Positions 16,148 to 24,206 of a stretch of 25,609 bases of DNA are shown piece by piece. The stretch comes from Glaciecola sp. UBA983 (GTDB taxonomy: Bacteria > Pseudomonadota > Gammaproteobacteria > Enterobacterales > Alteromonadaceae), in contig DBBN01000087.1 of assembly GCA_002292215.1 (NCBI GenBank), positions 1 to 25,609 on the forward strand, in the 5' to 3' direction. How positions within the stretch are numbered: the first letter of the stretch is position 1; the number at the start of each line of letters is the position of its first letter. Under the pieces are notes generated by a model that worked only from the letters and a program-made list of their open reading frames with translations, searched no databases and was not told where the DNA came from. A program made the position numbers and the translations under genes.

Positions 16148-16918
16148 TTAATCTAGCGCAGTTACAAGCACACATCCTCGTCCACCATCAACGGGCAAAC
16201 TTGCACCAGTAATATAAGACGCATCATCGCTAGCTAAAAAGGCTATCGCACTAGCAAGCTCATCACTGCGCCCGACTCGGCCCATTGGTATAAGTCTATT
16301 AGTGTTATTCAACATAGCTTCGTCACTTAGCATACCGGCAGTAGCAGGTGTTTCAACTACCGCAGGGACAACAACATTAACACGGATATTTTTGCTCGCA
16401 CCCTCTGCTGCGGCTGCACGAGAAAAATTAACTACCGCCGCTTTTGAAGCGCTATAACCGGCCATCATTGGGGTACCTAACTCTCCACAGATAGACGACA
16501 CATTGATAATAGCACCACCTGTTTCCTGCATTATTTGCATGGCTGTGCGGGTGCCCCAAAACGTACCGTCTACAGAAGTGGTGAAGTTACTATGCCAGTC
16601 CTCGGTACTTGTATCGGTAATGCTACCGTAGGAGTAAGCCATAGCATTATTGACCATAATATCTAACCCACCATGCTTTTTTGCTGTGTTTTCTATTGCT
16701 TCTACGAATGCTTGCTCATTACTTACATCAGCTTGAACAGCATAGGCTTTACCACCATCGTTGTGGATTGCAGCAACAACCTCATCAAGTGGTACTTGAC
16801 GACGACCACAAATGATCACCGTTGCGCCTTCTTTTGCTAAGCGTTGTGCCGTTGCTGCACCGATACCACTTCCACCACCGGTGACAAAAGCGACTTTATT
16901 TGTAAAACGTGATTGCAT
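16148..16918 (-). CDS. Short-chain dehydrogenase/reductase
   Basis: A 256-residue classical SDR with ribosome site AGGAG upstream. Cofactor motif TGGGSGIG is at 13-20, the NNAG motif reads NNAM (90-93), and the catalytic set is S141/S142, Y155, K159 (YSASK). The GRR after the second strand suggests NADP(H) preference, a weak hint. The C-terminal ITGASLPVDGG segment is standard. It is the first gene before the Old Yellow Enzyme homologue, with a 16-base gap, and may oxidise or reduce a hydroxyl/keto group next to the double bond that enzyme handles. Substrate not determinable. Confidence 0.9.
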   Translation of the reverse strand: MQSRFTNKVAFVTGGGSGIGAATAQRLAKEGATVIICGRRQVPLDEVVAAIHNDGGKAYAVQADVSNEQAFVEAIENTAKKHGGLDIMVNNAMAYSYGSITDTSTEDWHSNFTTSVDGTFWGTRTAMQIMQETGGAIINVSSICGELGTPMMAGYSASKAAVVNFSRAAAAEGASKNIRVNVVVPAVVETPATAGMLSDEAMLNNTNRLIPMGRVGRSDELASAIAFLASDDASYITGASLPVDGGRGCVLVTALD

Positions 16919-16998
16919 AGATAACTCCTATTATTTTTGTTGGTAAGATGTATGAACATTTAACAATTTTTATCATTGAAATCGGACTCAATCACATT

Positions 16999-18048
16999 CT
17001 ATGTATATTTGAGACTCAGCTCACTGGTAAGGGGCACAGCTTGACAACTTAAGGTTAAATTGTTGTTTAAATCTTTTTCATCAAGCACATCGTTATTCTT
17101 AAGCTCCACTTTTCCATCAAGGATTTCGCACATACAAGATGCGCACATACCTTCACGGCATGAATAAGGCAGTTCAATACCTATTTTTTCAGCAGCATCA
17201 AGTACTGTTTCGCCGGGCTCACAATTAATGACATAGTGTTCACCGTCTAACTCCAATTTTACAGTAGCCGTAGGAAAATCCTGAGCGTCAGTTACAGCTT
17301 CAGCATTGATACTATTTAATGGCGAATCATTTGTCGTTGAGGAAGGTTTAGCGATAACAAAACGTTCAATATGAATCCGTTCTTTTGGCATACCCGCAAG
17401 ATGTAAAGCTATCTCCATGGTATCCATAAACGGACCAGGACCACAAATAAAAGCTCTTCCGTTTTGCATGCCATTGGCTAAAGATGAAAGTAGTTTTTGC
17501 GACGGTATGCCTTGCAATGAATCGAGTAAATGGATGACTTGCAAGCGTTCTGGATATTCAGCTACAAGTGCTTTGATTGTCTTCTTAAAAATGACAGACG
17601 ATTCATCTCGGTTTGCATAAATCATACGTACATTGCCGGTACCATTGACCAGTACATTACGTAAAATTGATAGGACAGGTGTAATACCACTGCCTCCAGC
17701 GCACAACAGGTGATCTTCCGATAAGTCTTTACTGATGAATAATCCTGCTGGCTGCATCACTTCAATCTGGCTGCCGGCTTGCAGGTTATCGCAAAGCCAG
17801 TTTGATCCTCTGCCATTTACTACGCGTTTCACTGTGACGCGCAACTGATTATCAAGATGCGGCGTACTAGACATTGAATAACAGCGCTGTAACGATTCTT
17901 CGTTTGCCTTAAATTTAAGCGTAATAAATTGACCCGACTGATAAGTGAATTTTTCACGCATGTTTTCTGGAATATCAAATAAAATGGAATGTGCATCGGC
18001 GGTTTCTTGCACCATTTGGGCAATTTTCAGAATGTGATAACGCGCCAT
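16999..18048 (-). CDS. KshB/PaaE-like ferredoxin reductase (FAD, NAD and plant-type [2Fe-2S] domains)
   Basis: 349 residues, ribosome site AGGAG before ATG. FAD-binding RCYSMSS (55-61), NAD-binding GGSGITP (118-124) and CGPGPFM (202-208), and a C-terminal [2Fe-2S] ferredoxin domain with C297, C302, C305 and C335 (PYSCREGMCASCMC). The order FAD-NAD-FeS and the NDVLDEKDL stretch match reductases of Rieske oxygenases such as KshB, the electron donor of 3-ketosteroid 9alpha-hydroxylase, and related PaaE-like proteins. It passes electrons from NADH to an oxygenase. No Rieske oxygenase or P450 gene lies in this window, so the partner must be elsewhere. Divergent from an SDR gene; an operator-like palindrome lies 67 bases before its start. 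Confidence 0.9.
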   Translation of the reverse strand: MARYHILKIAQMVQETADAHSILFDIPENMREKFTYQSGQFITLKFKANEESLQRCYSMSSTPHLDNQLRVTVKRVVNGRGSNWLCDNLQAGSQIEVMQPAGLFISKDLSEDHLLCAGGSGITPVLSILRNVLVNGTGNVRMIYANRDESSVIFKKTIKALVAEYPERLQVIHLLDSLQGIPSQKLLSSLANGMQNGRAFICGPGPFMDTMEIALHLAGMPKERIHIERFVIAKPSSTTNDSPLNSINAEAVTDAQDFPTATVKLELDGEHYVINCEPGETVLDAAEKIGIELPYSCREGMCASCMCEILDGKVELKNNDVLDEKDLNNNLTLSCQAVPLTSELSLKYT

Positions 18049-18115
18049 GTTTACTCCTATAAATACGCTCTTATTATCTACTTTTATATTTCCATAAAAG
18101 CTACTACAACCTCAT

Positions 18116-18129
18116 CGTCAATATGGACT
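18116..18129 (-). promoter_or_regulatory. Candidate regulon operator, copy B (divergent region ferredoxin reductase / SDR)
   Basis: Plus strand CGTCAATATGGACT; minus strand AGTCCATATTGACG. It lies 67 bases before the reductase start, the same distance as copy A from the SDR-led operon, and 62 bases before the SDR start at 18192. Confidence 0.55.
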
Positions 18130-18191
18130 AAGTAATTTCAGCCCTAATGGTAAATATTAGTCATTACAAATCGTGTTTTAAGGAATCATGT

Positions 18192-18944
18192 ATGCAAAGA
18201 TTTAGCAATAAAGTTGTGTTTATCAGTGGTGCTGCTTCGGGGATTGGACGTGAAACTGCGGTTAGATTAGCGTCAGAGGGCGCTAGTCTATTGTTGTGTG
18301 ATATTGATGAGAAAGGTTTAGGCACCACACAAAAAGCATGCGAAGAACAGGGCGCGAAAACCACAATTTATCGTTGTGATGTATCCAACTATGATGAATG
18401 TGTCAATGCAATAGATGCATGTATCACTCACTATGGTCAGCTCGACGTGTTATGCAATATTGCAGGAATCGCACAGATGCAGCATTTTACCGATATTAGC
18501 CCTGCAGACTGGCATAAGATACTTGGGGTGAATTTATCTAGCGTGTTTTATTTATGTCAATTAGCAATGCCTCATTTAATCAAAACAAAAGGCAACATTG
18601 TCAATATGGCATCTTCAGCAGGTTTAGTCGGTCAGGCTTATACATCATCTTATTGTGCCACGAAAGCTGCAGTTGTGAACTTGTCTAAATCACTGGCAAT
18701 TGAATATTCCGCACAATCGGTAAGAGTCAATGCGTTATGTCCGGGTAATGTTAAGACCCCACTCGCCTCGAAACTGAATATCCCAGAAGACATAGACAAG
18801 CGCTTACTTGGGCGAATGTTTCCTTTAATTGAGGCAGCACAACCTTGTGAGATAGCCGCAGCGGTTGCCTATTTAAGCTCTGATGAAGCACGGTTTATTA
18901 CTGGAGCGGCGTTACCTATTGATGGTGCACAAACGGCAGGATAA
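18192..18944 (+). CDS. Short-chain dehydrogenase/reductase
   Basis: 250 residues from ATG 18192; an in-frame ATG at about 18147 is rejected because AAGGA (18180-18184) lies 7 bases before 18192 and MQRFSNKV is the natural SDR start. Cofactor motif SGAASGIG (12-19), a D at the end of strand two (LLCDIDE) suggesting NAD(H), NIAG (89-92), S141, Y154, K158 (YCATK). It is a single gene, divergent from the ferredoxin reductase and convergent with the next SDR gene. A hydroxysteroid or hydroxyacyl-CoA dehydrogenase role is plausible from context only. Confidence 0.9.
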   Translation: MQRFSNKVVFISGAASGIGRETAVRLASEGASLLLCDIDEKGLGTTQKACEEQGAKTTIYRCDVSNYDECVNAIDACITHYGQLDVLCNIAGIAQMQHFTDISPADWHKILGVNLSSVFYLCQLAMPHLIKTKGNIVNMASSAGLVGQAYTSSYCATKAAVVNLSKSLAIEYSAQSVRVNALCPGNVKTPLASKLNIPEDIDKRLLGRMFPLIEAAQPCEIAAAVAYLSSDEARFITGAALPIDGAQTAG

Positions 18945-18950
18945 AAGATT

Positions 18951-18970
18951 TAGCTCGCATTTATGAGCTA
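18951..18970 (-). terminator. Hairpin between convergent SDR genes, possible terminator
   Basis: TAGCTC (18951-18956), 8-base loop, GAGCTA (18965-18970). It overlaps the stop codon of the minus-strand SDR gene. On the minus strand the stem is followed by AATCTTTTAT, so weak termination there is possible. The stem is only 6 bp. Confidence 0.4.
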
Positions 18971-19786
18971 GCGACGTACATCTATGTCACTAGCTAGTTG
19001 TTGTGCATCTATGGTGCGACATTGCAATTTATCAGCCTCGTTGTGAGTGGCAATCCATAGTAATACTTCAGCAATTATCTCAGGCTCGACGACAGCTTGA
19101 CCAAGAGCTTTAACTCCCCTATCACCCAGTGTCGCACGAAGGGTTTCGGTATTAACCACTCCTGGATTAACGGTAAACGCGCGTATACCTTGCTTACCAT
19201 GCTCAGTACTTATCATTCCTGATAAACGTGATATGGCAGCTTTGCCAGCACCATAAGCATACCCCCACCCGCCATCAATCGCGGGTATGGGCGGATCTTT
19301 TTCTCCAGCACCAGAGGTAATATTAATGATACAGCCCGCATTACGTTCTAGCATATTGGGGATGAGCATTTGCACGATTTGTACTGGTGCGTATAGGTAA
19401 GCTTTTGCTACTTTTTCAAGTGTTTGCGGTGTAATTTCCATTAATGGAATATTAAGATCTGGACCTTGATATATGGCATTATTGATTAACACATCAACCC
19501 TACCAAAATAGGCAAGTACTTGTTCTACTGCCACATTAATGGAATCTGGACATAATAAGTCCATTCTTAACGCTAATGCTTTATTTCCGGTCGCTTCGAT
19601 CTCTTTCACCGTGTCTAATAAACTCCCGCATGCGTAGCTAGAGTGCGTTATCTTGTGACGTTTGGTGTTATTATTATCAAATTCTCTCGCGCTAATGGCT
19701 ACATGATATCCCGCTTTAGCAAAAGCAATGGCTGTAGCACGGCCAATGCCACGACTTGCACCAGTAACAACCGCAACTTTTTGCAT
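18968..19786 (-). CDS. Short-chain dehydrogenase/reductase with an insertion after strand two
   Basis: 272 residues. Cofactor motif TGASRGIG (8-15), NNAI at 102-105, catalytic S158, Y178 and K182 (YGAGK). After the second strand (SARE) there is an Asn/Lys-rich stretch of about 20 residues (NNNTKRHKITHSSY) not usual in classical SDRs but seen in longer members where several genes are annotated as SDR oxidoreductases. The segment before the catalytic Tyr carries an insertion (EKDPPIPAIDGGWG). Ribosome site weak (AAGAGA). Divergent from the TonB receptor. Substrate not determinable. Confidence 0.87.
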   Translation of the reverse strand: MQKVAVVTGASRGIGRATAIAFAKAGYHVAISAREFDNNNTKRHKITHSSYACGSLLDTVKEIEATGNKALALRMDLLCPDSINVAVEQVLAYFGRVDVLINNAIYQGPDLNIPLMEITPQTLEKVAKAYLYAPVQIVQMLIPNMLERNAGCIINITSGAGEKDPPIPAIDGGWGYAYGAGKAAISRLSGMISTEHGKQGIRAFTVNPGVVNTETLRATLGDRGVKALGQAVVEPEIIAEVLLWIATHNEADKLQCRTIDAQQLASDIDVRR

Positions 19787-19955
19787 CTTAGTATCTCTTT
19801 TTAAAATTGATATGTTAGTGATTTATTATTTATTTGTTAATCGGTTTACTTACATTATCAGTGTTAATATACAAATATCATGACTAACGTTGAATTATTT
19901 AAGTAGACGTCAACACTAGCATTCACAGCTAGAAAAATGACCAACCAATTTAACT

Positions 19956-19969
19956 AGTCCAAATAGACG
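19956..19969 (+). promoter_or_regulatory. Candidate regulon operator, copy C (upstream of the TonB receptor)
   Basis: Plus strand AGTCCAAATAGACG, same orientation relative to the receptor as copies A and B have to the operon and the ferredoxin reductase. It lies 116 bases before the receptor ATG. Confidence 0.55.
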
Positions 19970-20021
19970 TATCTCTGATAACTATTTTGTACAAAACTCG
20001 ATACAGTTGGGTAACAAAATA

Positions 20022-20063
20022 TTAACAATGCATAAAGTGATTGATTCACTAATAAATTGTTAA
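20022..20063 (+). promoter_or_regulatory. Nested inverted repeats in the leader of the TonB receptor gene
   Basis: Outer arms TTAACAAT (20022-20029) and ATTGTTAA (20056-20063) are perfect 8-bp complements; inside them AGTGA (20036-20040) and TCACT (20046-20050) pair around 5 bases. The inner and outer dyads are almost concentric (6 and 5 bases between them). It ends about 10 bases before the AGGAGA ribosome site, so it could be an mRNA hairpin or a protein-binding site. Confidence 0.4.
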
Positions 20064-20085
20064 AGGTTCAAATTAGGAGAATAAT

Positions 20086-22425
20086 ATGAAAATAATTAGC
20101 AATAAAGCGAAACAAAATTCAATTAAACCTTTGGTGTTTGCAATTACTTGTGCACTCTCTGGAAATGCTTTTGCATTTCAAGAACAAACTCAAGAATCAG
20201 AAAAAAATGATAATGTTGGTGTTGAACGTATTTCAGTAACGGCACAAAAACGCGTTACACCATTGCAAGAAACACCTATTGCAATCTCTGCATTTAATAG
20301 TGAGACGATTGAAAAATTAGGGATTGAAGATGTCTCTGATCTAAATAATTTAGCTCCCAACACTCTAGTTGTTGCGCCTATCGGCAGTGCTTACAATGTT
20401 GGTATCAATATTCGAGGAATTGGTACTGCCTCCCCATCTCTAGCAATTGATCCTAAAGTTGGTATATACGTTGATGGTGTTTACTATGCGCGGAACGTAG
20501 GAGCTATTCTTAGCATTGTTGATTTAGAACGTGTCGAAGTACTACGCGGACCACAAGGCACTTTGTGGGGTAAAAATACCACCGGTGGTGCTATCAGCAT
20601 GGTTACTAAAGGCCCAGCTGATGAATTTGGTTTTAGCCAGCGTTTCTCCGTTGGTAATTTTGGATTAAAAAGTTCTCTAACCTCTGTTGATACAGGTGAA
20701 AACAGCGGTTTTTCTGCTAAATTTACGTATTTGAAAAGTGAAGAAGATGGTTGGGCAACTAACGTGTTTGCTGGTGCCAAAGAAAAAGATCTAGGCGCAA
20801 AAGAAACTGACGCGTTTCGTATCGCTTTACAATACGAAACTGATAAATTAAAAGTTAATTATACCCATGACAACACTGACGGAAGTGCAGTTTCAATACC
20901 TGTGCAAGTCAGTAATGTTCGTCCTTATTTTACTGACCCTACAGTACCTACCCGACATATGGGTACAGGTGTGTTCTATGGTGGTAATGTCTTTGCACTA
21001 ATGGCAGAAAATGAGTTCACTGGTGGTAGACAAGAAATATTTGAACTCGATCAACATGGCCGAGAGTATGTAAAAATCTCAGGGCATGCATTAAATGTAG
21101 AGTGGGATTTTGCTGAAAATCATCGCTTAAAATCGATTACCTCATCCCGTAAATACTCCTCTGATATCCCAGATGGAGTTGATTCTGATGGTGGCGCTTA
21201 TTTTGGGGCTGAGCTTGATGCAACATTCCAGCCTACAGGTAACTTTGGCCCTATTCCTGCTTTTCATTTCTATAACCAAAAATCTCAAGAACAAACTTCA
21301 CAAGAGTTCCAGCTTTTAGGTAATTTCATGGATGGTAGACTTGAATATGTAGCTGGTTATTTCTACTTCAGTGAAGAAGGTCAAGAAAATAATCCTTGGG
21401 AAATTGGTATTTTTACTGGCCAAGGGGCTAATTTATTATTTGATACTCCATTAGAATGGGGTGGTTTTTATAAATCAACATCTGATGCAAAAGCCTTGTT
21501 TGCACAAGTTAATTATGATGTAAATGACAAATTAAACCTATCGGTAGGTATTCGTAATACCAAAGATGAAAAATCCATTACGCAACTGGCCGCTCCTGAT
21601 CCAATGCTCCGCAATGATAAAAGTGCTAAAGAAGATTGGAGTAAGACAGTAGGTTCAATCGTAGCTAATTATGTACGAGACGAAAATACCACTTTCTATG
21701 CTTCAATTTCTCAAGGTTATGCTGCAGGTATTTATAATCCTGGTACAGTAGACCGTTTTGCCTACTTAAATCCAGCTAATATGGGTGAGGCAATATATGA
21801 TGGCAGCTTAATTCCAGGAAACCCTGAAGATACCACCGCTTATGAGATCGGTGCTAAAATGTTCATGCTAGATGATCGATTAATGCTTAATACTGCAGTA
21901 TTTTTAAATGATAATACAAATTTATTAGTCACTGTTTTCGATGGCACAATACAACGAGCTCTTAATTCCGGTGAGTCTGAAACCATTGGGTATGAAATTG
22001 ATGCACAATTTGCGGTTACATCTGATCTGTCTTTAAGTGCAACATACGGTTATCGCGATACTGAATATTCGTTAGAAGAATTTACAGATGTTGATACATT
22101 CTCAGCAACGTTTGGTTTAGATTGGAATGTCGCTGATTTTGAGTTTGGAAGTATGAACCTCAATATCAACTATGTGATGAATGACGATAATCAGTTTAAT
22201 AATAACGACCCAACTCTAGTTGGCGAAGCATACAATTTACTAAATGCACGCTTGACATTATCTGATATTAACGTTGGAGAGAGATCAAATTTAAAAGTAT
22301 CTCTTTGGGGTCGTAACATAACTGATGAAGTATACACTTTACATGGCGCTAACTTTAGTTTCTATGACACACATGTTTATGGGACACCTGCAAGTTTTGG
22401 TTTAGACGTCAGTTTTACTTACTAA
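20086..22425 (+). CDS. TonB-dependent outer-membrane receptor
   Basis: 779 residues, ribosome site AGGAGA before ATG. Signal peptide about 1-30, cleavage after AFA. A TonB-box-like segment RISVTAQKR (48-56) is followed by the plug domain: ETPIAISAF, NIRGIG, then VDGVYYAR, LERVEVLRGPQGTLWGKNT and TGGAISMVTK. The rest is a 22-strand-type barrel ending in FGLDVSFTY with a C-terminal aromatic residue for BamA recognition. The TAQKR/QETP style belongs to the large receptor group common in marine gammaproteobacteria and sphingomonads, often beside genes for hydrophobic or aromatic compounds rather than iron. Here it probably imports the steroid-like substrate; inference from neighbours. It stands alone, followed by a strong hairpin. 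Confidence 0.93.
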   Translation: MKIISNKAKQNSIKPLVFAITCALSGNAFAFQEQTQESEKNDNVGVERISVTAQKRVTPLQETPIAISAFNSETIEKLGIEDVSDLNNLAPNTLVVAPIGSAYNVGINIRGIGTASPSLAIDPKVGIYVDGVYYARNVGAILSIVDLERVEVLRGPQGTLWGKNTTGGAISMVTKGPADEFGFSQRFSVGNFGLKSSLTSVDTGENSGFSAKFTYLKSEEDGWATNVFAGAKEKDLGAKETDAFRIALQYETDKLKVNYTHDNTDGSAVSIPVQVSNVRPYFTDPTVPTRHMGTGVFYGGNVFALMAENEFTGGRQEIFELDQHGREYVKISGHALNVEWDFAENHRLKSITSSRKYSSDIPDGVDSDGGAYFGAELDATFQPTGNFGPIPAFHFYNQKSQEQTSQEFQLLGNFMDGRLEYVAGYFYFSEEGQENNPWEIGIFTGQGANLLFDTPLEWGGFYKSTSDAKALFAQVNYDVNDKLNLSVGIRNTKDEKSITQLAAPDPMLRNDKSAKEDWSKTVGSIVANYVRDENTTFYASISQGYAAGIYNPGTVDRFAYLNPANMGEAIYDGSLIPGNPEDTTAYEIGAKMFMLDDRLMLNTAVFLNDNTNLLVTVFDGTIQRALNSGESETIGYEIDAQFAVTSDLSLSATYGYRDTEYSLEEFTDVDTFSATFGLDWNVADFEFGSMNLNINYVMNDDNQFNNNDPTLVGEAYNLLNARLTLSDINVGERSNLKVSLWGRNITDEVYTLHGANFSFYDTHVYGTPASFGLDVSFTY

Positions 22426-22449
22426 GTAAATCAGCAAAATAAACAAAAT

Positions 22450-22480
22450 AAGGCCTTAATATTCGTATTAAGGCCTTTAT
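22450..22480 (+). terminator. Strong hairpin after the TonB receptor gene
   Basis: Perfect 12-bp stem AAGGCCTTAATA (22450-22461) and TATTAAGGCCTT (22466-22477) around a TTCG tetraloop, followed by a weak T/A tail (TATATT). It separates the receptor from etfB. The better T-run is on the minus strand (TTATTTTGTTTATTTTG), although no minus-strand gene arrives here. Confidence 0.75.
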
Positions 22481-22529
22481 ATTGAAAAGTAATTCCCCCT
22501 TAATTTTCGTGTTTACCAAAGGAGAAGAA

Positions 22530-23279
22530 ATGAAAATATTAGTACCTGTAAAACGTGCTATCGACTACAACGTTAAAGTGCGTGTAAAACCAGATAATTC
22601 AGGTCTAGATTTAGCAAACGCAAAAATGTCAATTAACCCATTTTGTGAAATCGCTGTTGAAGAAGCAGTTCGATTAAAAGAAAAAGGTATAGCAACCGAA
22701 GTCGTCATTATTTCCATTGGTGATAAAGCTTGTCAGGAACAAATTCGTACGGCTTTAGCACTAGGTGCTGATAGGGGCATTCAAATTGACACTCCTAATG
22801 CGCTAGATTCATTACAAGTCGCTAAATTACTGCAAAAAGTAGTAGAAGAAGAGTCACCTGATTTAGTTATTTTAGGAAAGCAATCGATAGATTCAGATAA
22901 TAACCAAACTGGCCAAATGCTAGCAGCTTTATGTGGATTGCCTCAAGGCACGTTTGCATCGGTGGTAGATATCAATGACAACAAGGTCAATGTGACTAGA
23001 GAAGTCGACGGCGGTTTACAAACCATTGCGCTTACGTTACCAGCAATAGTGACGACTGATTTACGGTTAAATGAGCCGCGTTATGCCTCATTACCCAATA
23101 TAATGAAAGCAAAACGTAAACCACTTGATGTCAAATCTGCTGCAGATTACGGCATTGACTTAAGCTCAAAACTGACTGTATTGAAATATGAAGCACCGGC
23201 TCAACGTAAAGGTGGCGTCAAAGTCGCTGACGTAGCAGAGTTAGTCGAAAAATTAAAAAATGAAGCAAAGGTGATTTAA
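22530..23279 (+). CDS. etfB: Electron transfer flavoprotein beta subunit
   Basis: 249 residues from ATG 22530, with AAAGGAG 5 bases upstream; a longer frame to 22482 runs into the hairpin region and is rejected. The N-terminus [19 protein letters not shown] and later [18 protein letters not shown] are typical of group I ETF beta, as are [18 protein letters not shown] and [10 protein letters not shown]. The subunit binds AMP and docks with acyl-CoA dehydrogenases. With EtfA it accepts electrons from the FADH2 of the ACAD pairs encoded on both sides and passes them to ETF:quinone oxidoreductase. Its stop and the etfA start share one base (TAATG), so translation is coupled. It is probably a catabolic copy in addition to a housekeeping one. 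Confidence 0.96.
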   Translation: MKILVPVKRAIDYNVKVRVKPDNSGLDLANAKMSINPFCEIAVEEAVRLKEKGIATEVVIISIGDKACQEQIRTALALGADRGIQIDTPNALDSLQVAKLLQKVVEEESPDLVILGKQSIDSDNNQTGQMLAALCGLPQGTFASVVDINDNKVNVTREVDGGLQTIALTLPAIVTTDLRLNEPRYASLPNIMKAKRKPLDVKSAADYGIDLSSKLTVLKYEAPAQRKGGVKVADVAELVEKLKNEAKVI

Positions 23280-24205
23280 TGACTATTTTAATTTATGCAG
23301 AGCATGATAACTCACAACTCAAATCAGAAACGCTAAAGCTCGTTACTGCAGCGCAAGCCATCGGCAATGATATTCATGTGTTAGTTGCAGGTAAAGATTG
23401 TACTGATGTCGCTAGAAAAGCTGCTGATATCAGTGGAGTTAGCAAAGTATTCATTGCAGATAATGCAGCTTATGAATATCAATTGGCTGAAAATATTGCA
23501 GAGCTTGTAATTGAACTGGGGAAAGACTATAACCATATTCTCAGTGCTGCCACTACCACAGGTAAAAACTTTATGCCTCGTGTTGCTGCATTACTCGACG
23601 TCGCACAAATTTCTGACATTATAGCTGTCATCAGCGCAGACACATTTGCCCGCCCTATTTATGCAGGAAATGCTATTGCGACGGTGCAATCCGCTGATAC
23701 TATTAAAGTCATCACCGTTCGAACTTCGGCATTTGATAGCGCTAGCGAAGGGAATAATGCTCCTATTGAAGCTGTTGAGTTTGTTACAGTATCGAATAAT
23801 TCTGAATTTGTATCTGCAGAATTGACCGTATCTGAGCGTCCTGAGCTTACCGCTGCTGAGGTTATTATCTCTGGTGGCCGTGGTATGCAAAACGGTGAAA
23901 ACTTCAAATTACTTGATGGGATTGCGGATAAATTGGGTGCTGCTATGGGTGCATCTCGTGCAGCTGTTGATGCAGGCTTTGTGCCTAATGACATGCAAGT
24001 CGGTCAAACCGGTAAGATTGTCGCACCTCAATTATATATCGCTGTAGGTATATCTGGTGCTATTCAGCATCTAGCAGGCATGAAAGATTCAAAAGTCATT
24101 GTTGCCATCAACAAAGATGAAGATGCGCCAATTTTCCAGGTAGCAGATTACGGATTAGTTGCGGATTTATTTGTTGCCTTGCCAGAACTTGCAGAAGCAC
24201 TATAA
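23279..24205 (+). CDS. etfA: Electron transfer flavoprotein alpha subunit
   Basis: 308 residues, the usual length. The C-terminal FAD domain is clear: [70 protein letters not shown] and [16 protein letters not shown]. The alpha subunit holds the FAD that shuttles electrons from acyl-CoA dehydrogenases to the membrane quinone pool. Start overlaps the etfB stop by one base. The gene ends only one base before the stop of a convergent ACAD gene, with no terminator between them. Confidence 0.96.
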   Translation: MTILIYAEHDNSQLKSETLKLVTAAQAIGNDIHVLVAGKDCTDVARKAADISGVSKVFIADNAAYEYQLAENIAELVIELGKDYNHILSAATTTGKNFMPRVAALLDVAQISDIIAVISADTFARPIYAGNAIATVQSADTIKVITVRTSAFDSASEGNNAPIEAVEFVTVSNNSEFVSAELTVSERPELTAAEVIISGGRGMQNGENFKLLDGIADKLGAAMGASRAAVDAGFVPNDMQVGQTGKIVAPQLYIAVGISGAIQHLAGMKDSKVIVAINKDEDAPIFQVADYGLVADLFVALPELAEAL

Positions 24206-24206
24206 A

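Larger units (their letters stand above)
19787..20085. promoter_or_regulatory. 299-base intergenic control region between an SDR gene and the TonB receptor
   Basis: No gene is visible. It contains a half-site TAGACGT at 19904-19910, the full palindrome copy C at 19956-19969 (whose TAGACGT at 19964-19970 is exactly 60 bases further on), and a nested dyad at 20022-20063 close to the receptor start. The rest is AT-rich with no clear consensus promoter that I can single out. Confidence 0.5.
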
